NCBI GenBank assembly: GCA_051294375.1
Contig: CM119264.1
Coordinates: 12,978,813 to 13,042,812, forward strand
From: Paraspadella gotoi
Lineage: Eukaryota; Chaetognatha
Direction: 5' to 3'
DNA: 64,000 nucleotides
The notes below the pieces were generated by a model, which searched no databases, was not told the DNA's origin, and saw only the letters and a program-made list of their open reading frames with translations. Each line of letters opens with the position of its first letter. Positions within the stretch are counted from its first letter, which is position 1. Position numbers and translations under genes: made by a program. Of the stretch, positions 36,071 to 51,200 are shown piece by piece.

Positions 36071-38735
36071 GGTCAGCAAGAAAAATTCCTCCAACGGCAA
36101 ACTCACCCTCTACGTGGGAAACCGCACCTTTTTTGATTATGGTGGAAAAGGTCACATCATCGACGGGATCGTGGGCGTGGATGCCACTTTCCTGCAGCCC
36201 AACCAACGCGTCTTCGTTCAGATCTTGGCCGCGTTCAAGTACGGGCGCGAAGACAGGGACGTCTTGGGCATCAACTTTCAAAAGGATCTCTTTCTTTCTG
36301 TTTCTCAGGTTCTTAACTTTGCCGTGATTGTGAAACGTAATTTTGTTCTAGCGGTCGTTCATGACGTTCTGTGACATTGGGGTGTTTCAAAACTGTCTCG
36401 ATCCTCGATCCCAGATTTATCCCCCTCACGATACCGGAGAGGATCACCAACATACTCACTTACAAGATCGAATTCTTAAACGACTCAAAGGACGCGCTTA
36501 CCCGTTTTGGTTCGAGCTGCCGAGCAGGTGAGGTCGAACCTGTGATTTAATTCAAAGTCTTTACTACAATTGCTTAATATAATATTTTTTTTTTTTTAAG
36601 TTTCGCGTCTATTGAAAAAAAAGGCTCACAATCAACGCAGTTTACCATAGAACTGTGACACTAAACTAAAGTTTATATCAAATTATGATAAAGATAACAA
36701 AGATATTTGTTTTTGATGCAACAACGATTTTATTTAATAGAAACATACATGCTTGGACTCTGTTTCGAGTCTTCATCACCGCTTTTGAAGCGTTAATCAA
36801 AAAACACAACGAAACAAATGTTCGAATGATACAGATACAATTTTTACATTTACAGCAAAATGACAACAGAAAAATAATAAATAATAAATAATAATAATAA
36901 TATAATCTCATTCACCCTTCTGTGTTTGACTCTCAACCATCTCTCCCTCTCCCCCCCCTGTCTCTTTCTTTTTCGACTCCCTCTCCTGCAGCGCCCCGGC
37001 CTCGGTGACGGTGCAGCCGGCCGACGGAGACGACGTGGAGGAGGAAGAGGAGCTGCCCTGCGGCGTCGAGTACGAGTTGCGCGTCTTCGCTGCGGAGTCG
37101 GAAGGCGCCAAAGCGTTGAGGGGTGCGTCGGTGGCGATTCAGATCAGGTGGGTTTGGGGAGATTTGGTGGGGGGGACTTTTGTTTTGTGTTTAGACGGAT
37201 CTGCTTATCGCAGATTCCGACTCTATAATCCACTTTGTCGGTCCGTCGGTTCACCCCCACAATCTTTTGTGCAGATAAAATCGTGAAAGTGGAAATGAGT
37301 TTAAATGAAAAAAAAGAAGTAATATTTACTTGAATTTGTATAATTATATTTCCTCATAATTATGCTAATTATTTATTGAGTTTAAATAAAAAAACAATGG
37401 TCACGTTTATAAATTTGAATTATTTTTAATTTTTAAAGTTGCTTTCTCTCTCTCTCTCAGTAAAAATGATTGATTGGCTGATTGATCAGTTGACTGATTA
37501 TTGATTTACCGCTAAATTATCATGGGCAGATCCGAGATTGCTCAAACTTGTTTTTTTCCTGTTTTTGTTTTGGTCCGTTGAAAATAAATATTTTCAGTAA
37601 GATATCAATATCAATGATATTTAAAGAAAAAAGTTGTCAACGCCATATCCTCGCCCTTCCCAATCAACCCCCCCCAGACGTTTTGCCGCCGTCTGGCCCT
37701 TACCTCCGTTGCCGACGGAACCAATTGCTGTCAACGAGTCCTTCAATTTTTTGATGAGTGACGGGGCGCTCAAAACCACCGCCTTTTTGGACAAGGAGGT
37801 TGGTCGGTCGGTCGGTCATTTTTCCGATCGGCCCCTTTTGCATGTTGCTCATTAGGTTTCTCTGCATGATGGTCGATCGATCTGTCGGGTTTCTTTGTCG
37901 GCAGTTCTGTCTACCCTCTTGTCCATTTGTCTTACCTGTCTGTTTCTCCGTCTATCTGTCTTCCCATCCCTTTCCCCGTTTCCCCGTTTCACTCTCAAGG
38001 TCTACGTCCACGGGGAACCAATCCAAGTCTCCGTCAAACTCGACAATGAGTCGACCAAGTCCGTCCGCGGGGTCGAGATCGCCGTGGTGCAGTTGGCCGA
38101 GATCTCCCTCAACGAGACCGTCGTCTACAAGCGGAACGTGGAGACCAAATGCTCCGTCGAGGGATTCCCGCTGGAGCCCGGGGAGAAGATCGAGCAGTCC
38201 TACGAGATCAAACCCGTCGTCAAGGACATGCAAGGTTTCTTGGGCTCTCGTAATTGGATTAAGAAAGATATCGATGGATCTATCTATCTATCTATCTATC
38301 TATTTATTTATTTATTCATCCACCAATTGCCATGATATTTTTCAAAACACAACGAAGTGACAAAACCTCGACACATTCCTCAACTCCCCTATCCCGCTAC
38401 CCTTTAACCCCCCCCCCCAGGTCTGGCCATCGACGGACGCATGAAAAAGGATAAAACGAATCTGGCTTCGTCGACGATCACGACGAACGTGTTGGGAAGT
38501 AGAGAGAATATGGGCATCGTCGTATCTTACCAGGTCCTTTTGTTCAGGAGATCATTTTGACGATTGGGAGTTTCATTTTCAGAAACGCAAAATGTGATTG
38601 ATTGATAAAAGATGAGTGAGAGGGATTCGTGTTCACTTTTGATGTCTCCTCCAGGTGAAAGTGAAGATGGTGATGTCGATGGCTGCAAACGTCACCGTCG
38701 ATCTTCCCTTCGCTCTGACTCACGTCGTCGACTAA
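36071..38735 (+). CDS. Arrestin (beta/visual arrestin family)
   Basis: Exons: 36071-36308, 36415-36527, 36992-37147, 37678-37798, 38000-38234, 38421-38533 and 38655-38735. The protein opens VSKKNSSNGKLTLYVG, the arrestin beta-strand I equivalent, then FKYGREDRDVLGINFQKDL, a family hallmark that includes the polar-core region. It continues with YPFWFELPSSAPASV, LPCGVEYELRVFA, the inter-domain region, VYVHGEPIQVSVKLDNES, KCSVEGFPLEPGEKI and DLPFALTHVVD before the stop. These are the two arrestin sandwich domains in order, about 352 residues plus a missing first exon. Arrestins bind phosphorylated, active GPCRs and end G-protein signalling. The protein stops right after the C-domain, so no clathrin box (LxE/DxD/E) or AP2-binding tail is visible, as in short insect phototransduction arrestins. 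The initiator exon is not certain; ATG at 35142 is only a possibility. Confidence 0.9.
37195..37275 (+). repeat. Interspersed repeat, copy 1 of 2
   Basis: ATCTGCTTATCGCAGATTCC followed by GACTCTATAATCCACTTTG and a CGGTCCGTCGGTT motif. It is repeated in inverted orientation at 45298-45366, inside the PAQR-gene element. It lies in an arrestin intron. Confidence 0.75.
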
Positions 38736-41539
<2,804 letters not shown>

Positions 41540-43073
41540 ATGACTCCGTTGGCATCGTCCCTTCGCCTACAAATCGTCCTGGTCTTCGTATCTGCCGTCG
41601 TCGCTTCATACGTCGACGCCTCCTACTCCAGACTTCCCGCGTTCGTCGGGAGGACGAACGATGACGAATTCATAGGTTTGTTCCTTTGTTCCTTTGCCCT
41701 ATTTAGTTAAATGGAGAGCCTCTCTGTTCGGGTAATTTGATTGTCTATAAGCATGTCCCCTTCAGTCGTGACCGCTTGGTCGTTGAGTATTACGACCAGG
41801 ACATGACCAATAGGTATCGGGATCGAAGCCGCACTGTAACTACCCTACGTGAGCACGGCCGTGAACGGTCTTGGTGGCCTGGAAATCCTTCCAGTTCCAG
41901 TTCCAAGTTCACAGCCGTTTCTTGGCTCACTTACCCCCCCTGTCCGTCCTTCTTTGTTTTGTAATAATGTTTGTATCCAAAGTTTTTTTGGTTTATTAAT
42001 TATTATTATATCCACCGCCTTACAGAAGAAAAACGATGCAGCGGTCCTACTTGTCAGTGGATGCCCGGAGAGATGTTTAAGGTGAGGTCTTTCAATCCTT
42101 TGTTCCACCACTAAAGTAGCGTAGTTATCAATGAACCCATTTCTCGATAAATTTAAAACAATTGTTATGTTCATAAATTTTCAGAATTTTCTGTTTTCTC
42201 TTTAATTTTATTTGTTTCACTTTCCCAAAGCGACGGGGAATCAACGACGGGAGAACGACGTCGAGAATCATGGATCAAATCAGAAGAATGCAGATGGAGT
42301 CGGCAATGAAGGCGCAAGGGATGCAACGTCGAGCTCACGGGGTAAGTCGAGTTAAGTTGTATGTTATGGCAACGGGGGGACATGTGTGATGCCTGGGGTG
42401 TGAGGCATCTCCCGACAGCTGGAGCTTTGCACCTGCAGTGACCACCCCATGTCACTGGCGTGTTTATGTCGACACCATCACTCTTTAACCAGAGTGACCG
42501 TGAGGGGATTGAACCCGGAACTCACGGTTGGTGAACGAGTACTGAGCTGTCCAGTGTCCAAGCCAATGTGCCCTTAATTTCATGGAAGGTTTGATTAGCA
42601 ATATAATTTTCACGGGACAATTATTTAATTTAAAAATGTTAATGATCGACTCCCCCTTGGTCAGCTGCTGGACAATCTCCTCCGCCCTCCGCCTCATTTC
42701 AGCCTAAGATTCGCCGAGGATCTCCTCGACGCCATCCGCTCTTCCAGCCGCCGCCGCCGCAGCGCAGGTCTGTTTTTAGAGATGCAGATGGCAGATTGAG
42801 CGATGAACATCTGTTGAAACTCTAATACCGATCAGTAAAAATTTCATATCCCGTAAATTATTTTTCATATTTCAGAAGAAGCAGAGACGGAAGCCGATGT
42901 CAATGACGTCGTCGTTGGACCGACGGATTTGAATTCTCGCGCCGTCGCCGGTTTAGAAATGACGCCGCCGATCGTTGCAGAGTTGCTGCATCGCCGACGA
43001 ATTCATGGCCAACAGGAGAGAGTGCAGCAACATATGCAGCAGAGATTCCAGCCGCAGATTCCTGGTGAAATGT
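41540..43073 (+). CDS. Secreted prohormone-like protein, unknown family
   Basis: Five exons join in phase: 41540-41675, about 42027-42080, 42232-42342, 42665-42769 and 42877-43073. The start ATG gives MTPLASSLRLQIVLVFVSAV, a clear signal peptide probably cut near VDA/SYS. Just after it comes SYSRLPAFVGR, which could yield an amidated PAFV-amide peptide at a single Arg. Then EEKR/CSGPTCQWMPGEMF/KRR, a KR- and KRR-bounded segment with a Cys-x4-Cys pair. Next are a Met/Gln/Arg-rich helix, SLRFAEDLLDAIRSSS followed by RRRR, an acidic stretch, and a C-terminal helix (PPIVAELLHRRRIHGQQERV) ending QIPGEM. Multiple basic cleavage sites suggest a peptide or protein hormone precursor of about 200 residues. 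I do not recognise a family; the C-terminal helix only faintly recalls CRF/DH44-type peptides. PAFVG resembles the PAFIG unit of the precursor at 16768. Confidence 0.65.
42346..42572 (-). mobile_element. tRNA-derived SINE
   Basis: On the minus strand it has a polymerase III B-box-like GGGTTCAATCC within CGTGAGTTCCGGGTTCAATC, and an upstream GACAGCTCAGTACTCG resembling an A box. It then shares a core with the SINE-like copy at 48514-48763 (CACTGGCG-type and GAGATGCC-type blocks on either strand). It lies in an intron of the prohormone-like gene. Confidence 0.65.
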
Positions 43074-43639
43074 AGAGACATTTGGAGACGGTGAAAATAA
43101 ATGCGGAGCGGATTTTTTTTTTTTTTTCCAATTTCCATTTAAATTTAATTTAATTTAATGCTTTGATTTCTATTTACAAGACTAATTCACTGATTAACGA
43201 TTGCGGAAATGCGATACTTTATATTTCATATACCGCGGAAAGAAGGAACATTCTACCAACTTGCAATTACATCGAATTGTCTTTTTGTACAAACGTTTAA
43301 ACTGCAATTTTTATTTCAGTCTTCCATTGATTACTCATAAAATTATCTGTGTTGTGTCAAGACTGAGAACTCTCTACTCATAACAAAATATCTATAAAAT
43401 CGTTTATTTAAAATAAAGGCATAAAACTGACGAAACAGTCTAAAAATCTTTTTTATCCGACTAAAAGCATAAAAATATCAGAAAGAACCATGTTTAAACT
43501 CAAGTCAGAATAAAAAAATGGAGGATCGAGAGATTTCGTTTTTATTCGACTCATGAAAAGCATCAATACCGAATTTTAAAAAACCTTTTTTTATTTTCTT
43601 AGAGTTTTGTTTAGCACTAATAAAAGAATAGCACGGAAG

Positions 43640-46600
43640 ATGAATCAGGTACAAGTGATTTACATTATTATTCATCAATGTTGGCTATACAGGCGGGGAA
43701 ATCCAGCCTTATTTTAACAAACTTTGATCAACTTTTTAAAAGTTAAAAAGGCTCAAGAAAAATGGTTTAATTTACTTTTTTTATCTTTCCCATTAAATTC
43801 TAGGAGAAGATAGAAATTGCTCAAGTTAAAATTGTGAAACCGAGACGAAGTCAATCGGAAAGCGACAGAACAAGTGTGGGATCTGTGAGTTGTGGGCAAA
43901 AAATGAAATAATTACAAAAGAAACAAGTCTTTTGTTTTTGTTTTTTGTTTTTTAGATAATATCGGATACTGAAAAGAAAAAGGATTTCGCTACGAATTAT
44001 CTAATTCAAAGTCCCGATGAAGTAAGTCAGTTTATAATAGATAATAAGATAAAAACATAATAACATAACATATATACATGAAATACATTTTATGTAATTG
44101 AAACATTCTTATAAATATAATACATCTTCATTGATAGGGAAGCCTTTTGTCTCTTGATTGAAAGCTTGAAGGATCCTTCTATGTCATAATCTTGTAAAAT
44201 TGATGGAAGCTTTTAACCACCATATCCTGTCCTAAGTCAGGGGCAAAATAGCTAATTTATGAAATGAATAATTTTATATTGTACCGTTCCATAACATAAC
44301 ATTATAACAACATAATAGCGAGAAAATACAACCGCAGTACCCTGCAAGCATTCAATGAAAACTTTCACCCAGTCTAGTTTATTAAATTCCAGAGCAAATT
44401 GCTTCCCTTTCTGTAAGGACATAAGAAAAAAAATGTGAACTTGATTTTGGAGATTTAAAAACAAATAAGAGAAAAAAATGATTAATTTCGCAATATTTTA
44501 TTCTAAGTGGAGCAATAAAGAAAACGAAGATGAAAGCGAGGAAGCTTTTGAAAATGAGGTCAACTGATAAAATATTTTTATACTTACAAGGTAACACACC
44601 GCAACCCGCCGCTAAAAAAAAATCGTCATTGTAAACCTTTGAAGATTTATTTAATCTGAAATATTTTTTTTGTAGTAACAAGTTTGAGCAAACAATGTCG
44701 GATCTGCCCACGATCATTATCGGTATCAGTCAATCAATCAAAACAAACACTTCGGATCACAGTAATTAATTGCCTAATTAATTAATAATTAATATATTCA
44801 AATTAATTATTTAAATAATTAAACAATTTTATCCAAAATGTTTGTTTTCATTGATTTGTTGATTAATTAACTGATTAATTAATTATTTGATTAATTAATA
44901 TATCTTGCATTTACATTTAAAATAATAAGCATAATCAATTAGTGAAACAGGTTCTTTGTTTTTTCTATTTAAACTTATTTCCACTCAAATGATTCCATCG
45001 AAACTTGATTTCCAGTTTAATCACACTTTTCTACCCAAATAAAAAATTTCAATTCATTAATCATGAGTAATTGGTGTTCAATTCGATTCCATCGAAACTT
45101 CATATCCAGCTCAATCACACACTTCCCTACCCACACACAAAATTTCATTCCAATCCATCCATCCAATCACGAGAAATTGGTATTTTTTGCTAATGTGAGA
45201 CAGACGAACGGACGGACAGAAACGGACAAACATTTTTTTTTTTGCATAATTTATTATAATTTGATGTTCTGACATGATATAAGTGAATGCCCGACAAGAT
45301 TGAGGGGGCGAACCGACAGACCGACAAAGTGAATTATAGAGTCGGAATCTGCTGATAAGCAGATCTGACTTAAAACCAAAATTATTTATATATCCAAATT
45401 TTATATTGATTGGTTTTTGATTCGACTTGGCTATAAGTGGAGAAAAGTTGCATTTTGTTGTTTTTTTTTTCATTAATTTTTTTTAATGAAATTAGAATGT
45501 ATAAATGATTTTGGTTATTACTACAAAAAAACTTTCAGATTAAAAAAAATATTTAAAGGTTTGTAAATAACGACTTTTTTCTAGCGGCGGGTTGCGGTGT
45601 GTCACCTTGTATAATGAAGATAAGGAAGTCACACACCAATACAATTGCTATTTCCACCCAGGAATTTCGGCCATCCGTATCGTATTCCGTTTCTGTGAAA
45701 CCGGATGAGGAAAAGATATCTAAATCTCATTCTCAAGATTCTGTGAGTTTTATTTTCTGTCCAAGGATAACAAAATGAATGCCTTTATTTTGAAACCATT
45801 TTCCCGTCAGATCTCTATTCTCAATGACGATGTTCGGAAAAGATGGCGCTCCGAAGATTTGGGGAAAAATAACGAGCCATCAGCTGAAAATGCGCTTAGA
45901 CGGCCCACGTGAGAATTGGGAAAATAGAAAAAAAAAAAACAAAGAATCATAATGGAAAAAAAAAGAAAAAAAAGAAAAAAAAGAAAAAAAGAAAAAAAAG
46001 GAAAAAAAAAGAAGGGGGGAAAAGGGAAAAGAAGGGTAAGAGAAGAGAAGAGAAAAGAAAAAATTAAAAATAAATAAGTAATTCAAAGGAATTAAAAGTA
46101 ATATTGATTTTCCCAGAGAGTACCATAACTTCTCCCTCAATACCATCAAACAATCCCTCTCCGATCTCCGCTTGGCGGCGTCGGGTATTTACGACCGAAT
46201 CTGGCACTACCATGACGAGTTGCCTGCTTGGCGCCGAGACAACAGCTTCATCGTGGCGAGACACCGACCATGCACCTACTCCATCGTCGAGTGCTTCAAA
46301 AGCGTATTCAGGTAAGTTTATTATCAATTAGTCGTGATTTGAGATTTTGAAATTACTTTTATGTGACTTTAGCTGGCACAACGAAACCATGAACATTTGG
46401 ACTCACCTATTGGGGTTCCTTGGAGTCGTCGCTTACATCATCCACCGAAACTTGAGCGAAAGCGATAAAATCTACGTTTCCCAGTATGTTTTTCTTCTCT
46501 ATTTTTGACTAACGTTTAGCCGAAACATGTCCGTTTTTTATTAAAAATAAAATCGTTGTTGAAAATTCATTTCAAACTTTTCTAATTATTACACAACGAA

Positions 46601-47856
46601 AAGAAAGGATTATTATACCACAATGACTAAAATCTCGAAAACTAGCGAATAAAAATAGTAGAAAAATAATTTGAATTTTCAGTGACGAAGAAAGGATCCT
46701 TCTCGCGCATGAAATATGCAGCGCACTATGTCTGCTGTTCTCTTGCGTCTTTCATATTTTGGAATGTCACTCACCGGAAATTCATTCGGTGAATATCAAA
46801 TAATTCTTACTCGGTCAATAGCCATAGCCGATGAAATTTAAATGCTAATGTATACAGCGTTAAAATAATCTCTCATGAGCATAGATTATGGTATTAAAAA
46901 TACTATATATAAATAAATATTAAAAAATTAATTACTAGGGTATAGAGCCATATAAGAAATTTTGTCCATTGCAAGTATACTTAAAAATGTATAAATTTTC
47001 GTTTGAGCTGTAAATATTTGACTCGCCTCATTGAGTGCGGCTACCTATATCAGTATTTCTACAACGATCTTACCCAGATCTTCTGTCGCCTGGACCACGT
47101 GGGCATCGCCCTTCTTATCTGGTCCTCGAAAATGGCGCTGATTCAAACGACGTCTATCGGACGCGATCCTGGCTACAATTTGCAACTGCAGGCATGGGGA
47201 AGCGTCACTGCGATGGCTTCAGTTTTGTTGCAGGTCTATTGTTTTTATTTCCAACCATTTGTATTTTTTCTAAAAAAAGAAATTATGATCTATGTCAGGC
47301 GTCAGGACTCTTTTCCTCGCCGGCCGCTCGAGCCCTGCGCACGCTATGGTTCATCTCCACGTCGACGGTGTGGGTAGCAATTCCGGTCCACGATCTAGTC
47401 TCACGCCTCGGCCTCGACGTCGCCCTCAACGTCGCAAAGCTGGACATCTATTTCGCTTCGCTTTTTTCAATCACCAGTAAAAATCGATCGGGTGGGATCT
47501 CGTGAATTCTCTACATTGGATAATAAATGCCGAGTTTTTTTGTTTCGAATCCAATGCATAGTTTGTTCGTTGACACTAATTACACTTATCCTGATCCACT
47601 ATTATTATAACTTCTTTGACCACACCTCCCCTCGGCAGCTGGAGCGATCATCTACGTGTCTCGCATCCCGGAAAGGTTCGCCCCCGGTTACTGCGACCTT
47701 TATCTCCAGGGCCACAACATTCTTCACATTTGCGTCGTAATCACAATCGCCCTGCAACTCTACGGACTGCAGTTGGGGGTCGAGTCGAGGGCCAAATTCG
47801 CCGTCGACTCTGGGCTGAGGTTCTCCGGCATGCCAGGTTATGTTGGATACGATTGA
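43640..47856 (+). CDS. PAQR-family (adiponectin/progestin receptor-like) seven-helix protein
   Basis: Exons: 43640-43648 (MNQ, tentative start), 43804-43887, 43956-44021, 45661-45742, 45812-45909, 46117-46311, 46374-46483, 46682-46788, about 47076-47235, about 47299-47473 and 47636-47856. A Ser/Glu/Lys-rich N-terminus of about 95 residues precedes the core. Core motifs are ELPAWRRDNSFI, CFKSVFSWHNETMNIWTHLL (the PAQR helix 1 signature with the conserved Ser...His and ETxNIWTH), ILECHS, FCRLDHVGIALLIWS (the conserved LD.xGIALLI) and, in the last helix, GHNILHICVVI, giving the second His-x3-His metal-site half. PAQR proteins have seven helices with the N-terminus inside and a zinc-dependent hydrolase-like site; members bind adiponectin, progestins or ceramides. 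The subfamily is not resolved. The stretch between LLIWS and GLFSS is less conserved than usual, so one exon edge may be wrong. Confidence 0.82.
44587..45609. mobile_element. TA-flanked inverted-repeat element (Tc1/mariner-like MITE)
   Basis: Both ends carry the same inverted sequence, starting CAAGGT(A/G)ACACACCGCAA and running through CCCGCCGCTA. Similarity of the ends continues for about 100 bases (AAACCTTT, TTTAATCTGAAA, TTTTTTTGTAGTAA). Each end is flanked by TA (44585-44586 and 45610-45611), the target duplication of Tc1/mariner transposons. The 1,023-bp interior is AT-rich, has an internal direct repeat (TTCCATCGAAACTT blocks near 44994 and 45087) and no transposase. It lies in a PAQR intron. 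Confidence 0.75.
45298..45366 (-). repeat. Interspersed repeat, copy 2 of 2 (inverted)
   Basis: Reverse complement of the repeat at 37195-37275, with ATCTGCTTATCAGCAGATTC and the ACCGACAGACCGAC block. It is nested in the TA-flanked element. Confidence 0.75.
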
Positions 47857-48230
47857 ACGGGGAGATGGGACGCAGCTGGAGGAAGTCAAAAATAAGCTGG
47901 AAGAAAATGGGCAATAGATAATTATCGCTTGTCCCGAGTTACGACGGAGAATGAAAGAGGGCTGATACATTTTGCTTGATCCGAAAAATAAAAACAATAC
48001 TACATCTCAGTTTTTGTTTCCGTTCTGACCACTGGCCTTTACATAATTTGAATAATGATTTAGAGAATTAACGCGAATTTTTAGTAAACGGTATTTTTTT
48101 CAGTGGATCATCATTTCAACAGAAAATCAATGAAAGAAAGTATAATGATGAAATCAAAGACGCCGAATCGATTTGGTTCACCTCGGGGCCCCATTTCTCA
48201 TGACCGATGACGTTTTATCGATTCTCGATA

Positions 48231-51200
48231 TCACAGTCGCTGTCGATTTTCCAACATGTTTTTGAGTTCTCTTCGCAAGATTTTTCCGGGGATCGATCTC
48301 GGAATTTTCTGAGTAAAGACGACGCCACCACGCAATTCATTGTAAGACGCCATCGATGAAGCGACGTGTTTTTTTACCTGCGGCATTTACAGTGATGTGC
48401 AAAAATAAATGCGCCATTTTTTTATCAGCCTTAAAAATCATCCTGTATTTAAAAAAATTATAAATTAAAATTTATTGAATGATAAAAACTTTAGCATAAA
48501 TTTAATAAAAATCGGGTTGCCTGTGATGCCCATTGGTATGGGGCATCTCACTGTTGGCTTTGGGGGCTTTTGACCCAGTGACGCCTCCTGTCACTGGCGC
48601 GGTTACCCTAGGACGGTCTCGCTTTGCCAACGCAGAGGGAAGTCGTTTGGACTGTGGAATGTGTATGGAACACAACGCTTGGGATGGTGTGTTCCCTATC
48701 TGAGCCAATGGTATTGGCTGAACGATGGTGGACGTGAGGCGGTGTGAATATACCGCCACAATAGCCAAAAAAGAACTAATTTTTTTTTTAAATAAAATGC
48801 TTCACAGCAAAACAAAATATAAACAAAAATTTAATTTTTTTATAATTATTTTTTCATATTTTTAATACTTTGATAAAGTCTTTGTAATAAATTAAAAATT
48901 TTTTAAAAAATTATCTGGGCATCCAGAGGGGCAGCTAGACAACTGGATTAACCCAGATAATTAAATAATAATTTCAAAATTAATAAAAAACAAAATAAAT
49001 TATAGGTTAATAATTATAAAATCTAATTAAAACCTACCTCCTCTGCCGTCACCACGGCTTCGTTATCCTTCACTACAAAAGCGAGCGGAATTTCCCCGGC
49101 GGCGGAATCATTGACGCCGACAACGCCAACGTCCAAGACGCCGGGAAACGACCGGATCGTCCGTTCGATCTCGGTCGGTGAAATCTGAGAGATTTCAAAT
49201 AAACTATACGTCGTTTGTCTTCCTTTCTTTTTCGTTGCGTTAATAGTTTGAGGTAGAAAATGAATTGTTTTTTTAAAATACGACTTTTATTATGAAACAA
49301 AATTTCAGACATGTTTCGGCTTTAATATAAAGCCTTCATCAGCGTAAAAGTGAATTGAAATGTAAAATAAAAATTTTCACAGAGAGAGAGATTAAAGTTT
49401 CCAACAAAGAATTGAGAAAATGAGAGTGAAAGACTGAGATTAGGTTAAGGCTGAGGACAAGTGAGTGAAGGAGAGTAAAAGAGAAACGAAAAATTTGGTC
49501 AAATTGGCAAAGTACAGTGAACTACATAAAGAAAAAAACTTAAACTACATAAAGCAATACTTAATAAATTTATTATTATTAAAACACATAAAAAAAATCA
49601 GAAAAACAAAACGATGATCAAAGTTAGAAAGAATGATTATTAGACCTTGCCATATATGAAAAGTTTTGAATCAAAAACGAGTATTGTGTAAAAGGTGCCC
49701 ATACATCATATGAATTTTTTGAACATTTTTTTTCAAAAAAAAATTTACAGTAAATGCTGCCAACTTTGAAAAAAATGAAAAAAAATGGTAAAAAATGGAC
49801 TTTTTGCTAAATATCTTTAAAAGCTTTATTGCTAGAGGGGCGAAACCCAAACTATCTTGTAGAGTGGAAAAAATTGACTATGTTACATACCTCGCATTAT
49901 AAATTAAGTTAGTTTTTTACTAAGGAAAATTTTTTTTAAAACCTATTGTTTTGGTCAATTTTTGATAAAATTTTTAAAAAATGATATTTTTAACAATGTT
50001 CGTGAAATATTTTGTAAAAAAAATTATGGCGAATTGAATAAAGAAATAATTGCCTTTGTTTTGCTGAAAGAATTTTTAAAAAAGATTATCGGTTAAAGAG
50101 TTATAATTTTTTAAATTAAAAAAATCACTTTTCTTAATAATTATTTTTATTTAATAGGTTTGAACTAAGCTAAAGGGAAAAAGGGAATGCACTTTTTTCA
50201 GAGTAAATAAAAAAATAGTAAATTCTGATTTGACAATGGGTAACTTTAATATTTTGTCTCACCAGGTCATTAAAGTTTTTTTAAATTTTTATCATTTTAT
50301 AATCGAATTATGACTTAAATAAGGTAGTTTTTTTTTCCTATATAAAAGAAAAAGAAAAATTGACAAAAGCGATTAAATGATTAAAAATTGATAAAATGAG
50401 ACAAAAAAAGCAACTGAGAGAAGAGTTGCTTGCTGCTTACCGATCAAGAAAAAAAAGTCATCTAGAGTGCCAAAAAAAAAAAACTAGTTATTCTATTTTT
50501 TTGTTATCTATTCATGATTTATAGTTAATAATTAAGTCTATTGTAAATAGTTGATTTAGTTTTAAAATATAATTTTTAATTCATCTTTGATTTTTATTCA
50601 TTCATATCTTGTATAGTTGATGAATTTATCAACAAGTCGGATCTATTCTTAAATTTATCAAGCAAGCTTAATATATTTTTCCAAGTCTTTTACAACTTTG
50701 ATTAAACAATATATTTAACACAAATTATAATTCAACTCAGTTCTGGAGAACTAGCTTAACAAAGGTAATTTATGAAAAAATAGAATAACTAGTTTTTTTT
50801 CTTTGGCACTCTAGATGACTTTTTTTTCTTGATCGGTAAGCAGCAAGCAACTCTTCTCTCAGTTGCTTTTTTTGTCTCATTTTATCAATTTTTAATCATT
50901 TAATCGCTTTTGTCAATTTTTCTTTTTCTTTTATATAGGAAAAAAAAACTACCTTATTTAAGTCATAATTCGATTATAAAATGATAAAAATTTAAAAAAA
51001 ACTTTAATGACCTGGTGAGACAAAATATTAAAGTTACCCATTGTCAAATCAGAATTTACTATTTTTTTATTTACTCTGAAAAAAGTGCATTCCCTTTTTC
51101 CCTTTAGCTTAGTTCAAACCTATAAATAAAAATAATTATTAAGAAAAGTGATTTTTTTTTAATTTAAAAAAATTATAACTCTTTAACCGATAATCCTTTT

